A stretch of 64,000 nt of DNA, taken from contig JAIOZI010000016.1 of NCBI GenBank assembly GCA_021740785.1, positions 1-64,000 on the forward strand. Direction: 5' to 3'. The notes under the pieces were generated by a model. The model was not told the DNA's origin. It saw nothing but the letters and a program-made list of their open reading frames with translations, and did not search any database. Shown one piece after another: positions 33,521 through 43,058 of the stretch. The first letter of the stretch is position 1, and each line of letters opens with the position of its first letter. Made by a program: the position numbers and the translations under genes. This DNA is from Melioribacteraceae bacterium. Lineage in GTDB: Bacteria; Bacteroidota; Ignavibacteria; Ignavibacteriales; Melioribacteraceae.

Positions 33521-34999
33521 ATGGATTTCAAAAGTTTTAATGAATTGGCAGATAATTATAACATCGTTCCGGTTTATGAAAAAATAACCGCCGATATGCT
33601 CACACCTGTTTCGGCATATCTGAAGATTAGACACCAGCATAATTTCAACTTTTTATTTGAATCGGTTGAAGGTATTGGGAGATTAGCCAGGTATTCATTC
33701 ATTGGAACTAATCCAAATAAAATAATAATAGATAACAACGGCAAATTAACTATAACCGAAAGTGATAGTTCCAATCAAGTAGATGAAAATCTCTTTGATC
33801 ATTTGAAACAATTATCGAATAAGTACAAAGCTGCAGTTGTTGATGAACTGCCCGATTTCACCGGCGGATTGATTGGATATATTGGATTCGAAAGTATATC
33901 GCAGATTGAAGATGTTATTGAATTCGACGGAGTGGATGAACTCGATTTACCCGACTCATTATTAGGATTGTTTGATTCGGTTATTGCCTTCGATCATTAT
34001 AAACATCAAATAATACTTATTCAGAATGTATTTGTCGATAAGTCAAAATCATTGCAGATCCAATTCGACGAAGCGAAGCACAAATTAAAATTGCTGAGAG
34101 AAAACTTACAGATGCCTATAAATTACAAATCCGATTTCAAAATATCCGAAGGAAACGAAGAATATTTCGATAAAGAGAAATTCAGTAAAGTTGTTGAAAA
34201 GGCAAAGAAGAATATTTTTAACGGCGATGTATTTCAATTGGTATTATCTAAAAGATTTTCTTCGGCATTCACCGGTGATCAGTTTAATGTTTACCGCGCG
34301 TTACGTATGATTAATCCTTCGCCTTATATGTACTACATTGAACATAATGATGAATTGTCTGTAATCGGAACCTCACCGGAAGATTTATTAAAAGTAAAAA
34401 ACGGTAAAGCAGCCATCCTTCCGATTGCCGGAACAAGAAGACGAGGAAAAACTTTTGAAGACGATTTGAACATGGAAGAGGATCTAAAAAATGATCCGAA
34501 GGAAATTGCCGAACATGTTATGCTTGTTGATCTTGCCCGCAATGATCTCGGAAGAGTATGCGATTTTGATACGGTAAAAGTAACAGAAGAAATGAACGTG
34601 CACCGCTTTTCTCATGTAATGCATTTGGTTTCCCGGGTTGAAGGTAAACTTAAAAATGAATTCGACTGTATTGATGCATTCCGTGCAAGTTTTCCTGCCG
34701 GAACCGTTTCGGGCGCTCCTAAAATCAGAGCCATTCAATTAATAAACGAATACGAACAATTGAAACGCGGCATATATGCCGGAGCGGTTGGTTACATAGA
34801 TTTTAACGGGAACATGGATATGTGCATCGCAATTCGAACAATGTTCACAAAAGGTAAATCAATATATTGGCAGGCGGGCGCGGGCATTGTCGCCGACAGC
34901 AAACCTGAATTGGAATTGAAAGAAATTAAAAATAAATCAGCAGCTTTGGTTAAGGCGCTTGAATACGCAGAGGTGATAGATGAAAATATTGATAATTGA
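33521..34999 (+). CDS. trpE: Anthranilate synthase component I
   Basis: Converts chorismate and ammonia to anthranilate, first committed step of tryptophan synthesis, with TrpG. 492 residues from ATG 33521, preceded by AGGAG. A longer frame from 33443 runs through the attenuator terminator and is rejected. The N-terminal region contains NFLFESVEG, related to the LLES element for tryptophan feedback in other TrpE proteins. The chorismate-binding core is clear: KKNIFNGDVFQLVLSKRF, PSPYMYYIE, IAGTRRRGKT, DLARNDLGRVC, and RASFPAGTVSGAPKIRA. It overlaps trpG by 20 bases. Confidence 0.97.
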   Translation: MDFKSFNELADNYNIVPVYEKITADMLTPVSAYLKIRHQHNFNFLFESVEGIGRLARYSFIGTNPNKIIIDNNGKLTITESDSSNQVDENLFDHLKQLSNKYKAAVVDELPDFTGGLIGYIGFESISQIEDVIEFDGVDELDLPDSLLGLFDSVIAFDHYKHQIILIQNVFVDKSKSLQIQFDEAKHKLKLLRENLQMPINYKSDFKISEGNEEYFDKEKFSKVVEKAKKNIFNGDVFQLVLSKRFSSAFTGDQFNVYRALRMINPSPYMYYIEHNDELSVIGTSPEDLLKVKNGKAAILPIAGTRRRGKTFEDDLNMEEDLKNDPKEIAEHVMLVDLARNDLGRVCDFDTVKVTEEMNVHRFSHVMHLVSRVEGKLKNEFDCIDAFRASFPAGTVSGAPKIRAIQLINEYEQLKRGIYAGAVGYIDFNGNMDMCIAIRTMFTKGKSIYWQAGAGIVADSKPELELKEIKNKSAALVKALEYAEVIDENIDN

Positions 35000-35570
35000 T
35001 AATTACGATTCGTTTACATATAACCTTGTTCAGCTTGTTGGTAAATTCACCAAAGACTTGATTATAAAGCGTAACGATAAGGTGACTGTTGATGAAATCC
35101 GCAAAATGAATATTAATAAAATAATTATTTCACCCGGACCCGGCAGACCTGAAGATTCAAAGGTTTCACTTGATATTATTCAGCAACTTGGCAAGGAAAT
35201 TCCTGTGCTGGGCGTATGTTTGGGTCATCAAGCGATCGGTATTTCTTTCGGATGCAAAATTTCAAACGCACCGACCCTGATGCACGGTAAAACATCACTT
35301 ATTCAACATGACGGCAAAACCATTTATAAGTCAATAGAACAAAACTTTACCGCGGGGCGTTATCATTCATTAGTAATTGATAGAAATTATTTTTCGGATG
35401 ATTTAATTATTACATCAACCACCGATGAAGGTGTGATAATGGGAATCCGTCACAGAGAATTTCCGGTTGAAGGAATTCAATTTCATCCCGAATCAATTCT
35501 CACTCCGCAAGGTGAAAACTTAATTAAAAATTGGCTGTACTTAGAAGATCATTTCCCGGAGAAAAAATGA
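34980..35570 (+). CDS. trpG: Anthranilate synthase glutamine amidotransferase
   Basis: Supplies ammonia from glutamine to TrpE. 196 residues, a class I amidotransferase: IIDNYDSFTYNLVQ at the start, SPGPGRPED, nucleophile Cys in GVCLGHQ near 80, and the His-Glu pair in FHPESI near 170. Its start lies inside the end of trpE, and its stop overlaps the start of trpD by 4 bases (ATGA), so translation is coupled on both sides. It is a separate protein, not fused to TrpE or TrpD. Confidence 0.97.
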   Translation: MKILIIDNYDSFTYNLVQLVGKFTKDLIIKRNDKVTVDEIRKMNINKIIISPGPGRPEDSKVSLDIIQQLGKEIPVLGVCLGHQAIGISFGCKISNAPTLMHGKTSLIQHDGKTIYKSIEQNFTAGRYHSLVIDRNYFSDDLIITSTTDEGVIMGIRHREFPVEGIQFHPESILTPQGENLIKNWLYLEDHFPEKK

Positions 35571-36586
35571 AAGAGCAATTAGAAAAAGTAATTAACGGTA
35601 TCAACTTAACCTTCGATGAATCTTATAATGTGATGTATTCTATTATGAGCGGCAATGAAAATAATTCAAAAATCGCATCACTTCTTACAGCCTTAAAAAT
35701 GAAAGGCGAATCAAGCGAAGAAGTTGCCGGCTTCGTTAAAGCGATGCGCGAAAAAGTTATACCGATAAAATGTGATGACGAGCGGGTAATTGATGTCTGC
35801 GGTACAGGCGGCGATGGCTCCGGGACATTTAACATTTCAACAGCCGTATCTTTTGTTGCAGCAGGATCGGGAGTAAAAGTTGCTAAGCACGGCAATAGAT
35901 CGATTTCAAGTAAAAGCGGCAGTTCGGATGTTCTTCACGAGCTTGGAGTAGACGTACAGCTTTCTCCCGGACTTTCCGAGAGAGCATTAAATGAAATCGG
36001 TATCGCATTTTTGTTCGCTCCTCTGTATCATCCGGCAATGGCGCATGTAGCACCGATTAGAAAGGAACTTGAGTTTAGATCAATATTTAATATACTCGGA
36101 CCGCTTACAAATCCGGCTCGGACTAGGAAACAGCTAATCGGTACTTTCAACGAGAACACCGCCAAACTTATGTCGGAAGCAGTGAAATTATTAGAGATGG
36201 ATAAGGTATGTTTTATTTGTACCGAAAACAGGTATGATGAAATCACATTAACCAATACAAGCAACGTAATCGAAACAATAAATCATAACTCAATGTATCT
36301 TTATCAACTTACACATGAGGATTTCGGCTTTCCTAAATTAAATCTTTCACAGCTTCAGGGCGGGTCTGCAAAAGAAAATGCAGAAATAATAAACAGCATT
36401 TTCAATGAAAAAGAAAAAAACGCACCTTACTATGTTGTGGCTGCAAATGCCGCGCTGGCATTAAAAGTATCCGGTATATCAGATGATTTGAATGAATGCA
36501 GAGAGATTGCTGAAGAGTCTATTCAATCCGGAAAAACTTTGCAAAAATTAAAAGAGTTGAAAGAATTTGGTGATAAACATAAATGA
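35567..36586 (+). CDS. trpD: Anthranilate phosphoribosyltransferase
   Basis: Attaches phosphoribose from PRPP to anthranilate. 339 residues from ATG 35567, with GGAG upstream inside trpG. An earlier in-frame start 12 codons upstream would lengthen the overlap with trpG and is less likely. Key motifs are VCGTGGDGSGTFNIST near 77, VAKHGNRSISSKSGSSDVL near 103, and ILGPLTNPA near 180. It has four-base stop/start overlaps with both trpG and trpC. Confidence 0.97.
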   Translation: MKEQLEKVINGINLTFDESYNVMYSIMSGNENNSKIASLLTALKMKGESSEEVAGFVKAMREKVIPIKCDDERVIDVCGTGGDGSGTFNISTAVSFVAAGSGVKVAKHGNRSISSKSGSSDVLHELGVDVQLSPGLSERALNEIGIAFLFAPLYHPAMAHVAPIRKELEFRSIFNILGPLTNPARTRKQLIGTFNENTAKLMSEAVKLLEMDKVCFICTENRYDEITLTNTSNVIETINHNSMYLYQLTHEDFGFPKLNLSQLQGGSAKENAEIINSIFNEKEKNAPYYVVAANAALALKVSGISDDLNECREIAEESIQSGKTLQKLKELKEFGDKHK

Positions 36587-37377
36587 AAATTCTTGATGAA
36601 ATAATTGAAGTGAAAAAAGAAGAAGTAAAAATACTGAGATCGAAATACACTTTATCATCCTTTAGTGATTCCGAATATTTCAGTAAACCCGGCTTAAGTA
36701 TCTCCGCAAAAATTAGATCAGAAGAAAATATATCCATAATCGCCGAGATAAAAAAAGCCAGCCCCTCAAAAGGAACTATCCGTGACAATTTCAATCACAT
36801 GCAGGTTGCGGATGCATATATTAATGCCGGTGTTTCGGCAATCTCGGTTTTAACTGACGTAAATTTTTTCCAGGGCTCAATTAAATTTCTGAATGATATC
36901 GCTGGGATTAAACAAATTCCCCTGCTCAGAAAAGATTTTATAATTGACGAATACCAGGTTCTTGAAGCGAAATCTAACGGAGCTGATTTTGTTCTGCTTA
37001 TTTGTGAAGTTTTATCAAAAATGCAAATCAATGACTTAACTCATGCGGCAATCGAAAATGATTTGGAGGTTTTGCTTGAATTACACTCGGATAATCAATT
37101 AGAGAAAATTGATTTTACGCTGAATAAATTGATTGGAGTAAACAATAGAAATCTAAAAGACTTTTCTGTGGATTTGAAAACTACCAAACTTATAAAGGAT
37201 AACCTCCCAAGCGATATTCTAGTTGTCTCCGAATCGGGAATAGGTAATGAATCCGACATTAAATTTTTGAAAACTTCAGACATAGATGCAGTTTTAGTCG
37301 GAGAACATTTTATGAGATCTGAAAACATTGAAAACAGCGTAAATGAAATGAAAAGATGGTGCTATAATGAAAGTTAA
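36583..37377 (+). CDS. trpC: Indole-3-glycerol-phosphate synthase
   Basis: Closes the indole ring from CdRP. 264 residues with a TIM barrel: IIAEIKKASPSKG near 50 with the catalytic Lys, VLTDVNFFQGS, LLRKDFIIDEYQV, GVNNRNL, and SESGIGN near the end. The start overlaps trpD by four bases. It is separate from TrpF, unlike the fused enterobacterial protein. It overlaps trpF by 11 bases. Confidence 0.97.
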   Translation: MKILDEIIEVKKEEVKILRSKYTLSSFSDSEYFSKPGLSISAKIRSEENISIIAEIKKASPSKGTIRDNFNHMQVADAYINAGVSAISVLTDVNFFQGSIKFLNDIAGIKQIPLLRKDFIIDEYQVLEAKSNGADFVLLICEVLSKMQINDLTHAAIENDLEVLLELHSDNQLEKIDFTLNKLIGVNNRNLKDFSVDLKTTKLIKDNLPSDILVVSESGIGNESDIKFLKTSDIDAVLVGEHFMRSENIENSVNEMKRWCYNES

Positions 37378-37978
37378 AATTTGCGGAATAACAAATCTTG
37401 ATGATGCGCTTATATGTATTGATAATGATTGTGATGCGCTTGGATTTATTTTCCATGAAAACAGTAAGCGATTCATTCATTATGAAACAGCAGTTAAAAT
37501 TATCAAACAGCTTCCCCCACTTGTGATGAAGGTCGGGGTTTTTGTGAACATGGAAATGAAAGAAGTAAATGAAATATCAAATAAATCCGGTTTAAACGCA
37601 GTACAGCTTCATGGGGATGAATCCCCTGAATACATAACACGGATTAATCTGCCTGTAATAAAAAGCTTTAGAGTAAATGGAAATTTTAATTTCGATTTAC
37701 TCGATGATTATAAAACCCATCTTCTGCTTGATGCATATGATGCAAAAGAGTTCGGCGGAACCGGTAATAAGTTCGATTGGAACTTGATACCGGGAAACAT
37801 AAAAAACAAAATTATTCTAGCCGGGGGGATCTCCGAATCAAATATCGAGTTTATTTTTAGGGATATAAAACCGGCGGCTATTGATCTTTCATCCTCTCTT
37901 GAATCTTCACCCGGCAAAAAAGATCATGCAAAAGTAAAATCATTTATGAAGTTATTTAATGAATTAAGGAGAATATAA
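37367..37978 (+). CDS. trpF: Phosphoribosylanthranilate isomerase
   Basis: Isomerises PRA to CdRP. 203 residues, TIM barrel, with VKICGITNLDDA at the N-terminus (catalytic Cys), GFIFHENSKRF, VQLHGDESPEY, LLDAYDAKEFGGTGNKFDW with the catalytic Asp, and LAGGISESN. It starts within the end of trpC and its stop shares one base with the start of the DAHP synthase gene (TAATG). Confidence 0.97.
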   Translation: MKVKICGITNLDDALICIDNDCDALGFIFHENSKRFIHYETAVKIIKQLPPLVMKVGVFVNMEMKEVNEISNKSGLNAVQLHGDESPEYITRINLPVIKSFRVNGNFNFDLLDDYKTHLLLDAYDAKEFGGTGNKFDWNLIPGNIKNKIILAGGISESNIEFIFRDIKPAAIDLSSSLESSPGKKDHAKVKSFMKLFNELRRI

Positions 37979-38997
37979 TGTTGATAATAATGGGACTCGA
38001 TTCCCCGGATAAAGATGTCGAAAACGTAAAAGATAAGGTCAAATCAAATGGCTGCGTACCTCATGTAATTCCGGGAGCTTCAAAACTTGCAATCGGAATA
38101 ACAGGTCCTACAAACAAATTAAATGATGAGGATTTTCAGCTAATGCCATCCGTGCAGGAAGTTGTTAGAGTTACAAAGAAATATAAACTCGTTAGCAGAC
38201 AGATGAAAAACGAAGATACGGTTATTGATTTCGGCAGCGCGAAAGTTGGGAATAAAGAATTAATGATAATTGCCGGACCATGTTCGGTGGAAAGCCGTGA
38301 CCAAATATTCGATATTGCCGGACAGTTAAAAGAAATGGGAATTAAATTTTTACGCGCCGGTGCATACAAACCGCGCAGCAGTCCGTATTCATTTCAAGGT
38401 TTGAAAGAGAAAGGAATTGAATATCTGCTCGAAGTTAAGAAAGAACTTGGAATGAAGATAGTAACCGAAGTATTAAATCCCGGAACCCTTGGTATTGTAA
38501 GTGAAGCGGCTGATATTATTCAGATAGGCGCCCGCAATATGCAGAACTTTACTTTAATTGAAGAAGCCGGCAAGACAGGCAAACCAATTCTATTAAAACG
38601 CGGCATGTCTGCAACAGTTGAGGATTTACTGTTGAGCGCCGAATACATACTGTCGCAAAATAATTATAATGTTATTTTATGTGAGCGCGGTATCCGAACA
38701 TTCGAAACATCAACTCGAAACACACTTGACTTAAATGCGATTCCTGTAATAAAACAAAATTCACATTTACCAATTATTGTCGATCCGTCACATGGTATAG
38801 GTATCGGTGATAAGGTACCGAACATGGCATTAGCAGCCGTAGCTTCGGGCGCAGACGGATTAATGATAGAAGTACATCACAAACCGGAAAGCGCTCTATC
38901 CGATGGGTATCAATCGCTTACACCCAAGAAGTTTAAAGAGCTGCTTAACAAATTGAGTGAGTTAGCGCCAATTGTAAACAAGGAACTAAAATTATGA
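37978..38997 (+). CDS. aroF: 3-deoxy-7-phosphoheptulonate (DAHP) synthase, type I-beta
   Basis: Condenses PEP and erythrose 4-phosphate, first step of the shikimate pathway. 339 residues. The first ~75 form a ferredoxin-like regulatory domain ([19 protein letters not shown] to [13 protein letters not shown]). The catalytic barrel follows with [51 protein letters not shown], and DPSHGIG. This is the I-beta type found in Thermotoga and Bacillus. It lies inside the trp operon between trpF and trpB, with one- and four-base overlaps, so its expression follows the attenuator. Symbol by function; aroG/aroA naming also occurs. Confidence 0.95.
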   Translation: MLIIMGLDSPDKDVENVKDKVKSNGCVPHVIPGASKLAIGITGPTNKLNDEDFQLMPSVQEVVRVTKKYKLVSRQMKNEDTVIDFGSAKVGNKELMIIAGPCSVESRDQIFDIAGQLKEMGIKFLRAGAYKPRSSPYSFQGLKEKGIEYLLEVKKELGMKIVTEVLNPGTLGIVSEAADIIQIGARNMQNFTLIEEAGKTGKPILLKRGMSATVEDLLLSAEYILSQNNYNVILCERGIRTFETSTRNTLDLNAIPVIKQNSHLPIIVDPSHGIGIGDKVPNMALAAVASGADGLMIEVHHKPESALSDGYQSLTPKKFKELLNKLSELAPIVNKELKL

Positions 38998-40202
38998 TAG
39001 AACCGAATTACAACTACCCCGATTCATCCGGCAAATATGGTAAGTTCGGCGGTCGGTATGTACCGGAAACATTGATGAGTGCATTATCCGAATTGGAGGA
39101 AACTTATAAACAGCTTAAAAACGAGACTGAGTTTTTAAGTGAATTAAATGATCTTCAAAAAGATTACAACGGCAGACCCACTCCATTGACCTTTGCAAAA
39201 CGGTTAACTGAACATTACGGCAAAGCTAAAATTTATATGAAGCGGGAGGATCTTTGTCACACCGGCGCTCATAAAATGAATAATGCGCTTGGTCAGATAT
39301 TAATTGCAAAAAGACTCGGTAAAACAAGAATAATTGCCGAGACCGGCGCTGGGCAGCATGGAGTTGCAACTGCTACGGTTTGCGCAAAGTTCGGATTGAA
39401 ATGTATAGTTTATATGGGTGAGGTTGATGTTGAAAGACAATCGCTGAATGTATTCAGAATGAAAATGCTCGGTGCTGAAGTAATTCCGGTAACAGCAGGC
39501 AGCCGGACACTGAAAGATGCAACAAATGAAGCAATCAGAGATTGGGTTACAAATGTTCGGGATACGCATTACATAATCGGATCGGTTGTTGGTCCTCATC
39601 CCTACCCAATGATTGTGCGCGATCTGCAATCCGTAATTGGAATCGAAACAAAAGAACAAATTTTGGAAAAGGAAAATAAACTTCCGAATTACATCCTGGC
39701 ATGTGTCGGAGGCGGTTCCAATGCAGTCGGTATTTTCTATCCCTTCGTTGATGAGAAAGAAGTGGAACTTATTGGAATTGAAGCGGGTGGATACGGGATT
39801 CAATCTAATAAACACTGCGCTACTTTAACGCTGGGTTCCGAAGGAATTTTTCAGGGCATGAAAACTTATCTGCTTCAAAATCATAACGGGCAGGTTGCGG
39901 AGGTTCATTCAATATCTGCCGGTTTGGATTATCCCGGTGTTGGACCTGAGCATAGTTTTCTCAAAGATATTAAACGTGCAAAGTATTTTTCTGTAACCGA
40001 TGATGAAGCGCTAGAAGCCACTGTTCGAGTCTCGGAAAAAGAAGGAATTTTGATCGCCCTGGAAACTGCTCATGCGTTTGCCCATCTCGAAAAACTTATG
40101 CCGCAGACTTCACCCGGGGAAATTGTAATAGTAAATACAAGCGGGCGGGGCGATAAAGATCTAAACACAATTATTCAAAAACTTGGGAGTAAGTTCGAAT
40201 GA
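38994..40202 (+). CDS. trpB: Tryptophan synthase beta chain
   Basis: Joins indole with serine by PLP chemistry. 402 residues, the TrpB1 type. [16 protein letters not shown] is at the start, the PLP lysine is in [18 protein letters not shown] near 92, [13 protein letters not shown] follows, the phosphate loop is [12 protein letters not shown], and [16 protein letters not shown] lies near 310. It overlaps the DAHP synthase gene and trpA by four bases each. Confidence 0.97.
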   Translation: MIEPNYNYPDSSGKYGKFGGRYVPETLMSALSELEETYKQLKNETEFLSELNDLQKDYNGRPTPLTFAKRLTEHYGKAKIYMKREDLCHTGAHKMNNALGQILIAKRLGKTRIIAETGAGQHGVATATVCAKFGLKCIVYMGEVDVERQSLNVFRMKMLGAEVIPVTAGSRTLKDATNEAIRDWVTNVRDTHYIIGSVVGPHPYPMIVRDLQSVIGIETKEQILEKENKLPNYILACVGGGSNAVGIFYPFVDEKEVELIGIEAGGYGIQSNKHCATLTLGSEGIFQGMKTYLLQNHNGQVAEVHSISAGLDYPGVGPEHSFLKDIKRAKYFSVTDDEALEATVRVSEKEGILIALETAHAFAHLEKLMPQTSPGEIVIVNTSGRGDKDLNTIIQKLGSKFE

Positions 40203-40987
40203 GTTTTATACAAAACCATATTGAAAAATTGAACAAGAATAATAGAAAAGCGCTCTCAATTTTTTTAACAGCCGGTTTTCCGAACAAAGCTGAATTTGTT
40301 GATTTGGCATGTGACGTTATTGATGCCGGTGCCGATATGCTTGAAATTGGAGTTCCCTTCGGCGATTCGCTTGCAGACGGACCAGTGATTCAATCTTCTT
40401 TTACCGAGTCTCTAAATCAAAACATAACCTTACAAAATTCATTGGATTTTATAAAAGAAATTAAATCGAAAAAAAACATACCAGTATTACTAATGAGCTC
40501 TTCGAATCCGGTTTATAGATTCGGTTTGGAAAAATTTGCGAAGGCTGCGTCTGATTCCGGAGTTGACGGTTTAATCATTCCCGATGTTCCTATTGAAGAA
40601 TACAATGATTTTTTTACAGATGATCTAAATAGATTCGATAAAATATTATTAACAACACCGACATCGCCTGAAGAACGAATAAATAAAATTGATGAGCTGA
40701 GCACCGGGTTCGTTTATTGTGTGAGTGTTGTCGGGATCACCGGCTCTCGTGATAAATTCAGTGAAGATGTAATTGAAAACATAAAGCGGACGTATTCATT
40801 AATTAAAAAGAATAAAATGCTCATAGGTTTTGGGATTTCCAGCGGTGAAAGTATAAAAAGGTTTTCACAGTTTAGCGATGGAGTAATTGTTGGCAGTGCA
40901 GTGATTAAATCACTTTTTAATTATAACGGCGAATATAATAAAACATTAGAGTTAGTCGGCGAATTAAGCTCCGCATGTGAGAATTAA
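40199..40987 (+). CDS. trpA: Tryptophan synthase alpha chain
   Basis: Cleaves indole-3-glycerol phosphate and channels indole to TrpB. 262 residues, TIM barrel, with the catalytic Glu and Asp in [18 protein letters not shown] near 48-65, then [23 protein letters not shown], and [10 protein letters not shown]. Last gene of the operon. The next gene, on the opposite strand, ends only one base beyond its stop, and I see no separate terminator hairpin in the gap. Confidence 0.97.
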   Translation: MSFIQNHIEKLNKNNRKALSIFLTAGFPNKAEFVDLACDVIDAGADMLEIGVPFGDSLADGPVIQSSFTESLNQNITLQNSLDFIKEIKSKKNIPVLLMSSSNPVYRFGLEKFAKAASDSGVDGLIIPDVPIEEYNDFFTDDLNRFDKILLTTPTSPEERINKIDELSTGFVYCVSVVGITGSRDKFSEDVIENIKRTYSLIKKNKMLIGFGISSGESIKRFSQFSDGVIVGSAVIKSLFNYNGEYNKTLELVGELSSACEN

Positions 40988-40988
40988 C

Positions 40989-41171
40989 TCACTTAGCGCC
41001 GAAACACTTATTGTGCTTATTATTGTATCTTTTGAAGTAATCGCACCAAACGGCTAAATCTTTCCGGCATGCACCGATTGCGTCCGGATCTGTAAAGTCG
41101 GCGAATTGACATGAATAATCGCAGAATACAGGAAAAACTTGTTTCTCTTCTTTTTTAATCTTCTTTTTCAT
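40989..41171 (-). CDS. Small cysteine-containing hypothetical protein, 60 aa
   Basis: A basic N-terminus (MKKKIKKEEK) is followed by a compact region with five cysteines (C17, C21, C35, C43, C56) and acidic/aromatic residues, for example CDYSCQFADFTDPDAIGAC. This spacing suggests a small metal-binding or disulfide-linked domain. There is no signal peptide. It converges on trpA with a one-base gap. I do not recognise the family, and the ribosome binding site is weak. Confidence 0.55.
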   Translation of the reverse strand: MKKKIKKEEKQVFPVFCDYSCQFADFTDPDAIGACRKDLAVWCDYFKRYNNKHNKCFGAK

Positions 41172-41267
41172 AACTGGAATAATTCCAAATAATATGTTTA
41201 TGATGAGAATTATAACAAACTTTATTATCTTTCACAATTCTATTCACGAGGATTAAGTAATCTACTT

Positions 41268-42011
41268 ATGAATATTTACAATTATTTGCTGGATGTAATA
41301 AATAAAAAGGGGGCTGCATATCTCCTGTTGATTGACCCGGATAAAATGCCTGTTGAAAAGTCCGAGAAATTTGCCGGCATCTGCGCATCTGCCGGGGTTG
41401 ACGCATTTTTAATCGGCGGCAGTTTAATGCTTAGTGGAAATTTGGATGAATCAATTGAAGCAATTAAAAAGCATAGTAATATTCCGGTTATAATTTTCCC
41501 GGGAAGTGTGAGTCAGGTTTCGCCTGCTGCGGATGCACTTTTATACATCTCATTAATCAGCGGCAGGAATGCAGATCAAATAATCGGTAAACATATAATG
41601 GCAGCGCCTTCGATTAAAAAATTCGGAATTGAACCCATCTCAACCGGCTATATGTTGATTGAATCGGGCAAAGTTACAACTGCCGAATATATGAGCGGAA
41701 GCAAACCGATACCTAGACATAAACCCGAAATTGCAGCAGCTACCGCACTTGCCGCGCAATACATGGGAATGAAACTCGTTTACCTGGAAGCAGGCTCCGG
41801 CGCTGATAATCCTGTTCCCAACGAAATGATAAAATTAGTTTCATCCCAATGCGAGATTCCGGTTATCGTCGGTGGCGGAATTCGTGACAGTAACACAGCA
41901 AGTGAAAAAGTTAAATGCGGAGCAAAAATAATTGTAACAGGTAACTTTTTTGAAGATGATGACAATTGGGAAAGAATAAAAGAATTTGCCGAAGCAATTC
42001 ATAATAAGTAA
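41268..42011 (+). CDS. Geranylgeranylglyceryl-phosphate synthase family protein
   Basis: 247 residues of the GGGPS/PcrB TIM-barrel family, which links a prenyl chain to glycerol 1-phosphate. Diagnostic parts are LLLIDPDKMP at the start, FLIGGSLMLSG, IFPGSVSQVSPAADALLY, STGYMLIESG near 125, YLEAGSGADNPV with the conserved Tyr-Glu, and VGGGIRDSN near 205. The length and sequence fit the Bacteroidota branch related to archaeal group II enzymes rather than the shorter PcrB. Prenyl length and in-cell product cannot be read. It stands alone between the trp operon and gmhA. Confidence 0.9.
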   Translation: MNIYNYLLDVINKKGAAYLLLIDPDKMPVEKSEKFAGICASAGVDAFLIGGSLMLSGNLDESIEAIKKHSNIPVIIFPGSVSQVSPAADALLYISLISGRNADQIIGKHIMAAPSIKKFGIEPISTGYMLIESGKVTTAEYMSGSKPIPRHKPEIAAATALAAQYMGMKLVYLEAGSGADNPVPNEMIKLVSSQCEIPVIVGGGIRDSNTASEKVKCGAKIIVTGNFFEDDDNWERIKEFAEAIHNK

Positions 42012-42105
42012 GCGAGTAATTAATCTATTTTATTTGATGAACATAAGAGTGAATTAAATCATTTTTAATTTATCGATTTGAAAAAACCAACCAAATTGAA
42101 AACGA

Positions 42106-42113
42106 TATATTTG
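42106..42113 (+). promoter_or_regulatory. -7 type promoter box upstream of gmhA
   Basis: TATATTTG matches TAnnTTTG exactly, 57 bases before the ATG. The nearest upstream TTG is 25 bases away, longer than the usual 19-21 spacing, so the -33 element is doubtful. Confidence 0.35.
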
Positions 42114-42170
42114 AAGATAAAATTCAATAACTGTTAGTGTGTCGTGGTTAAATATTCTGAAAGGTAGTTT

Positions 42171-42752
42171 ATGAACAAACAAAAATTTATTACTGAATCC
42201 TTATTTGAAAGCTCACAGGTTAAACTCGAAATTGAACAAACATGTTCTGCTGAGATTTTAAATGCAGTTGAGTTAATTACCAAGTCAATTCAAAGCGGAC
42301 ACAAATTACTTCTATGTGGAAACGGCGGTAGCGCTGCCGATGCACAACACATCGCAACCGAATTTATGATACGGTTAAGTCATGACATTGATCGACCTGC
42401 AATGCCGGCAATTGCACTCACTACCGATACTTCTAATTTAACCGCAGGCGGCAATGACATTGGATTCGAAAACGTGTTTGCCCGCAATGTACAGGGTTTA
42501 GGAGCAGAAGGGGATATACTTTTGGGAATTTCGACAAGCGGAAATTCTGCTAATGTTATTAAAGCTGTTGAAATGGCGAAATCAAAAAATATGAAAACTA
42601 TCGCACTCCTCGGCGGTTCAGGCGGTGAACTTAAAAACATTGTTGATTTATCTATAACAATTCCATCCAAAAACGTACAGAGAATTCAAGAAGGACATAT
42701 AACCGTTGCACATATTATTTGTGAATTGGTTGAAGGAGAATTGTATTCATAA
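42171..42752 (+). CDS. gmhA: Phosphoheptose isomerase / SIS-domain protein
   Basis: Converts sedoheptulose 7-phosphate to D-glycero-D-manno-heptose 7-phosphate for lipopolysaccharide core or heptose nucleotides. 193 residues, the usual GmhA length, with a single SIS domain. LLCGNGGSAADAQHIATEF holds the phosphate-binding loop, then GGNDIGFENVFARNV, LLGISTSGNSANVIKA, and IQEGHITVAHIICE with the catalytic His near the end. GAAAGG lies upstream of the ATG. No other heptose genes are nearby. Confidence 0.92.
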   Translation: MNKQKFITESLFESSQVKLEIEQTCSAEILNAVELITKSIQSGHKLLLCGNGGSAADAQHIATEFMIRLSHDIDRPAMPAIALTTDTSNLTAGGNDIGFENVFARNVQGLGAEGDILLGISTSGNSANVIKAVEMAKSKNMKTIALLGGSGGELKNIVDLSITIPSKNVQRIQEGHITVAHIICELVEGELYS

Positions 42753-43058
42753 CTCAATTAAGATTCTTGTTAAAAAAAATGCACTCTGTTTGCTCTTGAT
42801 GTTATGAGTGTCCTGTAATTCTCTTTTGCTCATCATCTAAAACGAAATATCTATAGCGCTAATTGCTTTCTTATTTTTCATTGATATTTTTTTTCTTAAC
42901 AAGAAGAATCAATTAATTTGAATTTCATTCCTTCATTACGATTAAAAAATTATATTCTAATTTAATTGAGAAATGTAGATAATCTTAGCTTAGGAAATTA
43001 ACAGGCGGTTTGTCTGCCGCCTGTTATCTATTAGCATTTTTTTATAATCAACAGCACT
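42753..43058. other. 306-base gap with partial inverted repeat
   Basis: No gene is visible. Imperfect arms CAATTAAGATTCTTGTTAA (42755-42773) and TTAACAAGAAGAATC (42896-42910) face each other across about 120 bases, each bordered internally by an A- or T-run. It could be the remnant of a small mobile element. The terminator of the convergent beta-helix gene lies at 43001-43024. Confidence 0.4.
43001..43024 (-). terminator. Intrinsic terminator of the T9SS beta-helix gene
   Basis: ACAGGCGG (43001-43008) pairs with CCGCCTGT (43017-43024) around 8 bases. On the minus strand CTGTTAATTT follows. It lies 34 bases past the stop of the gene at 43059. Confidence 0.7.

Noticed and set aside
39300-39815. 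171-codon minus-strand frame opposite trpB
   Set aside because: It lies wholly opposite a highly conserved trpB; its Cys/Asn-rich sequence is a shadow of the coding strand.
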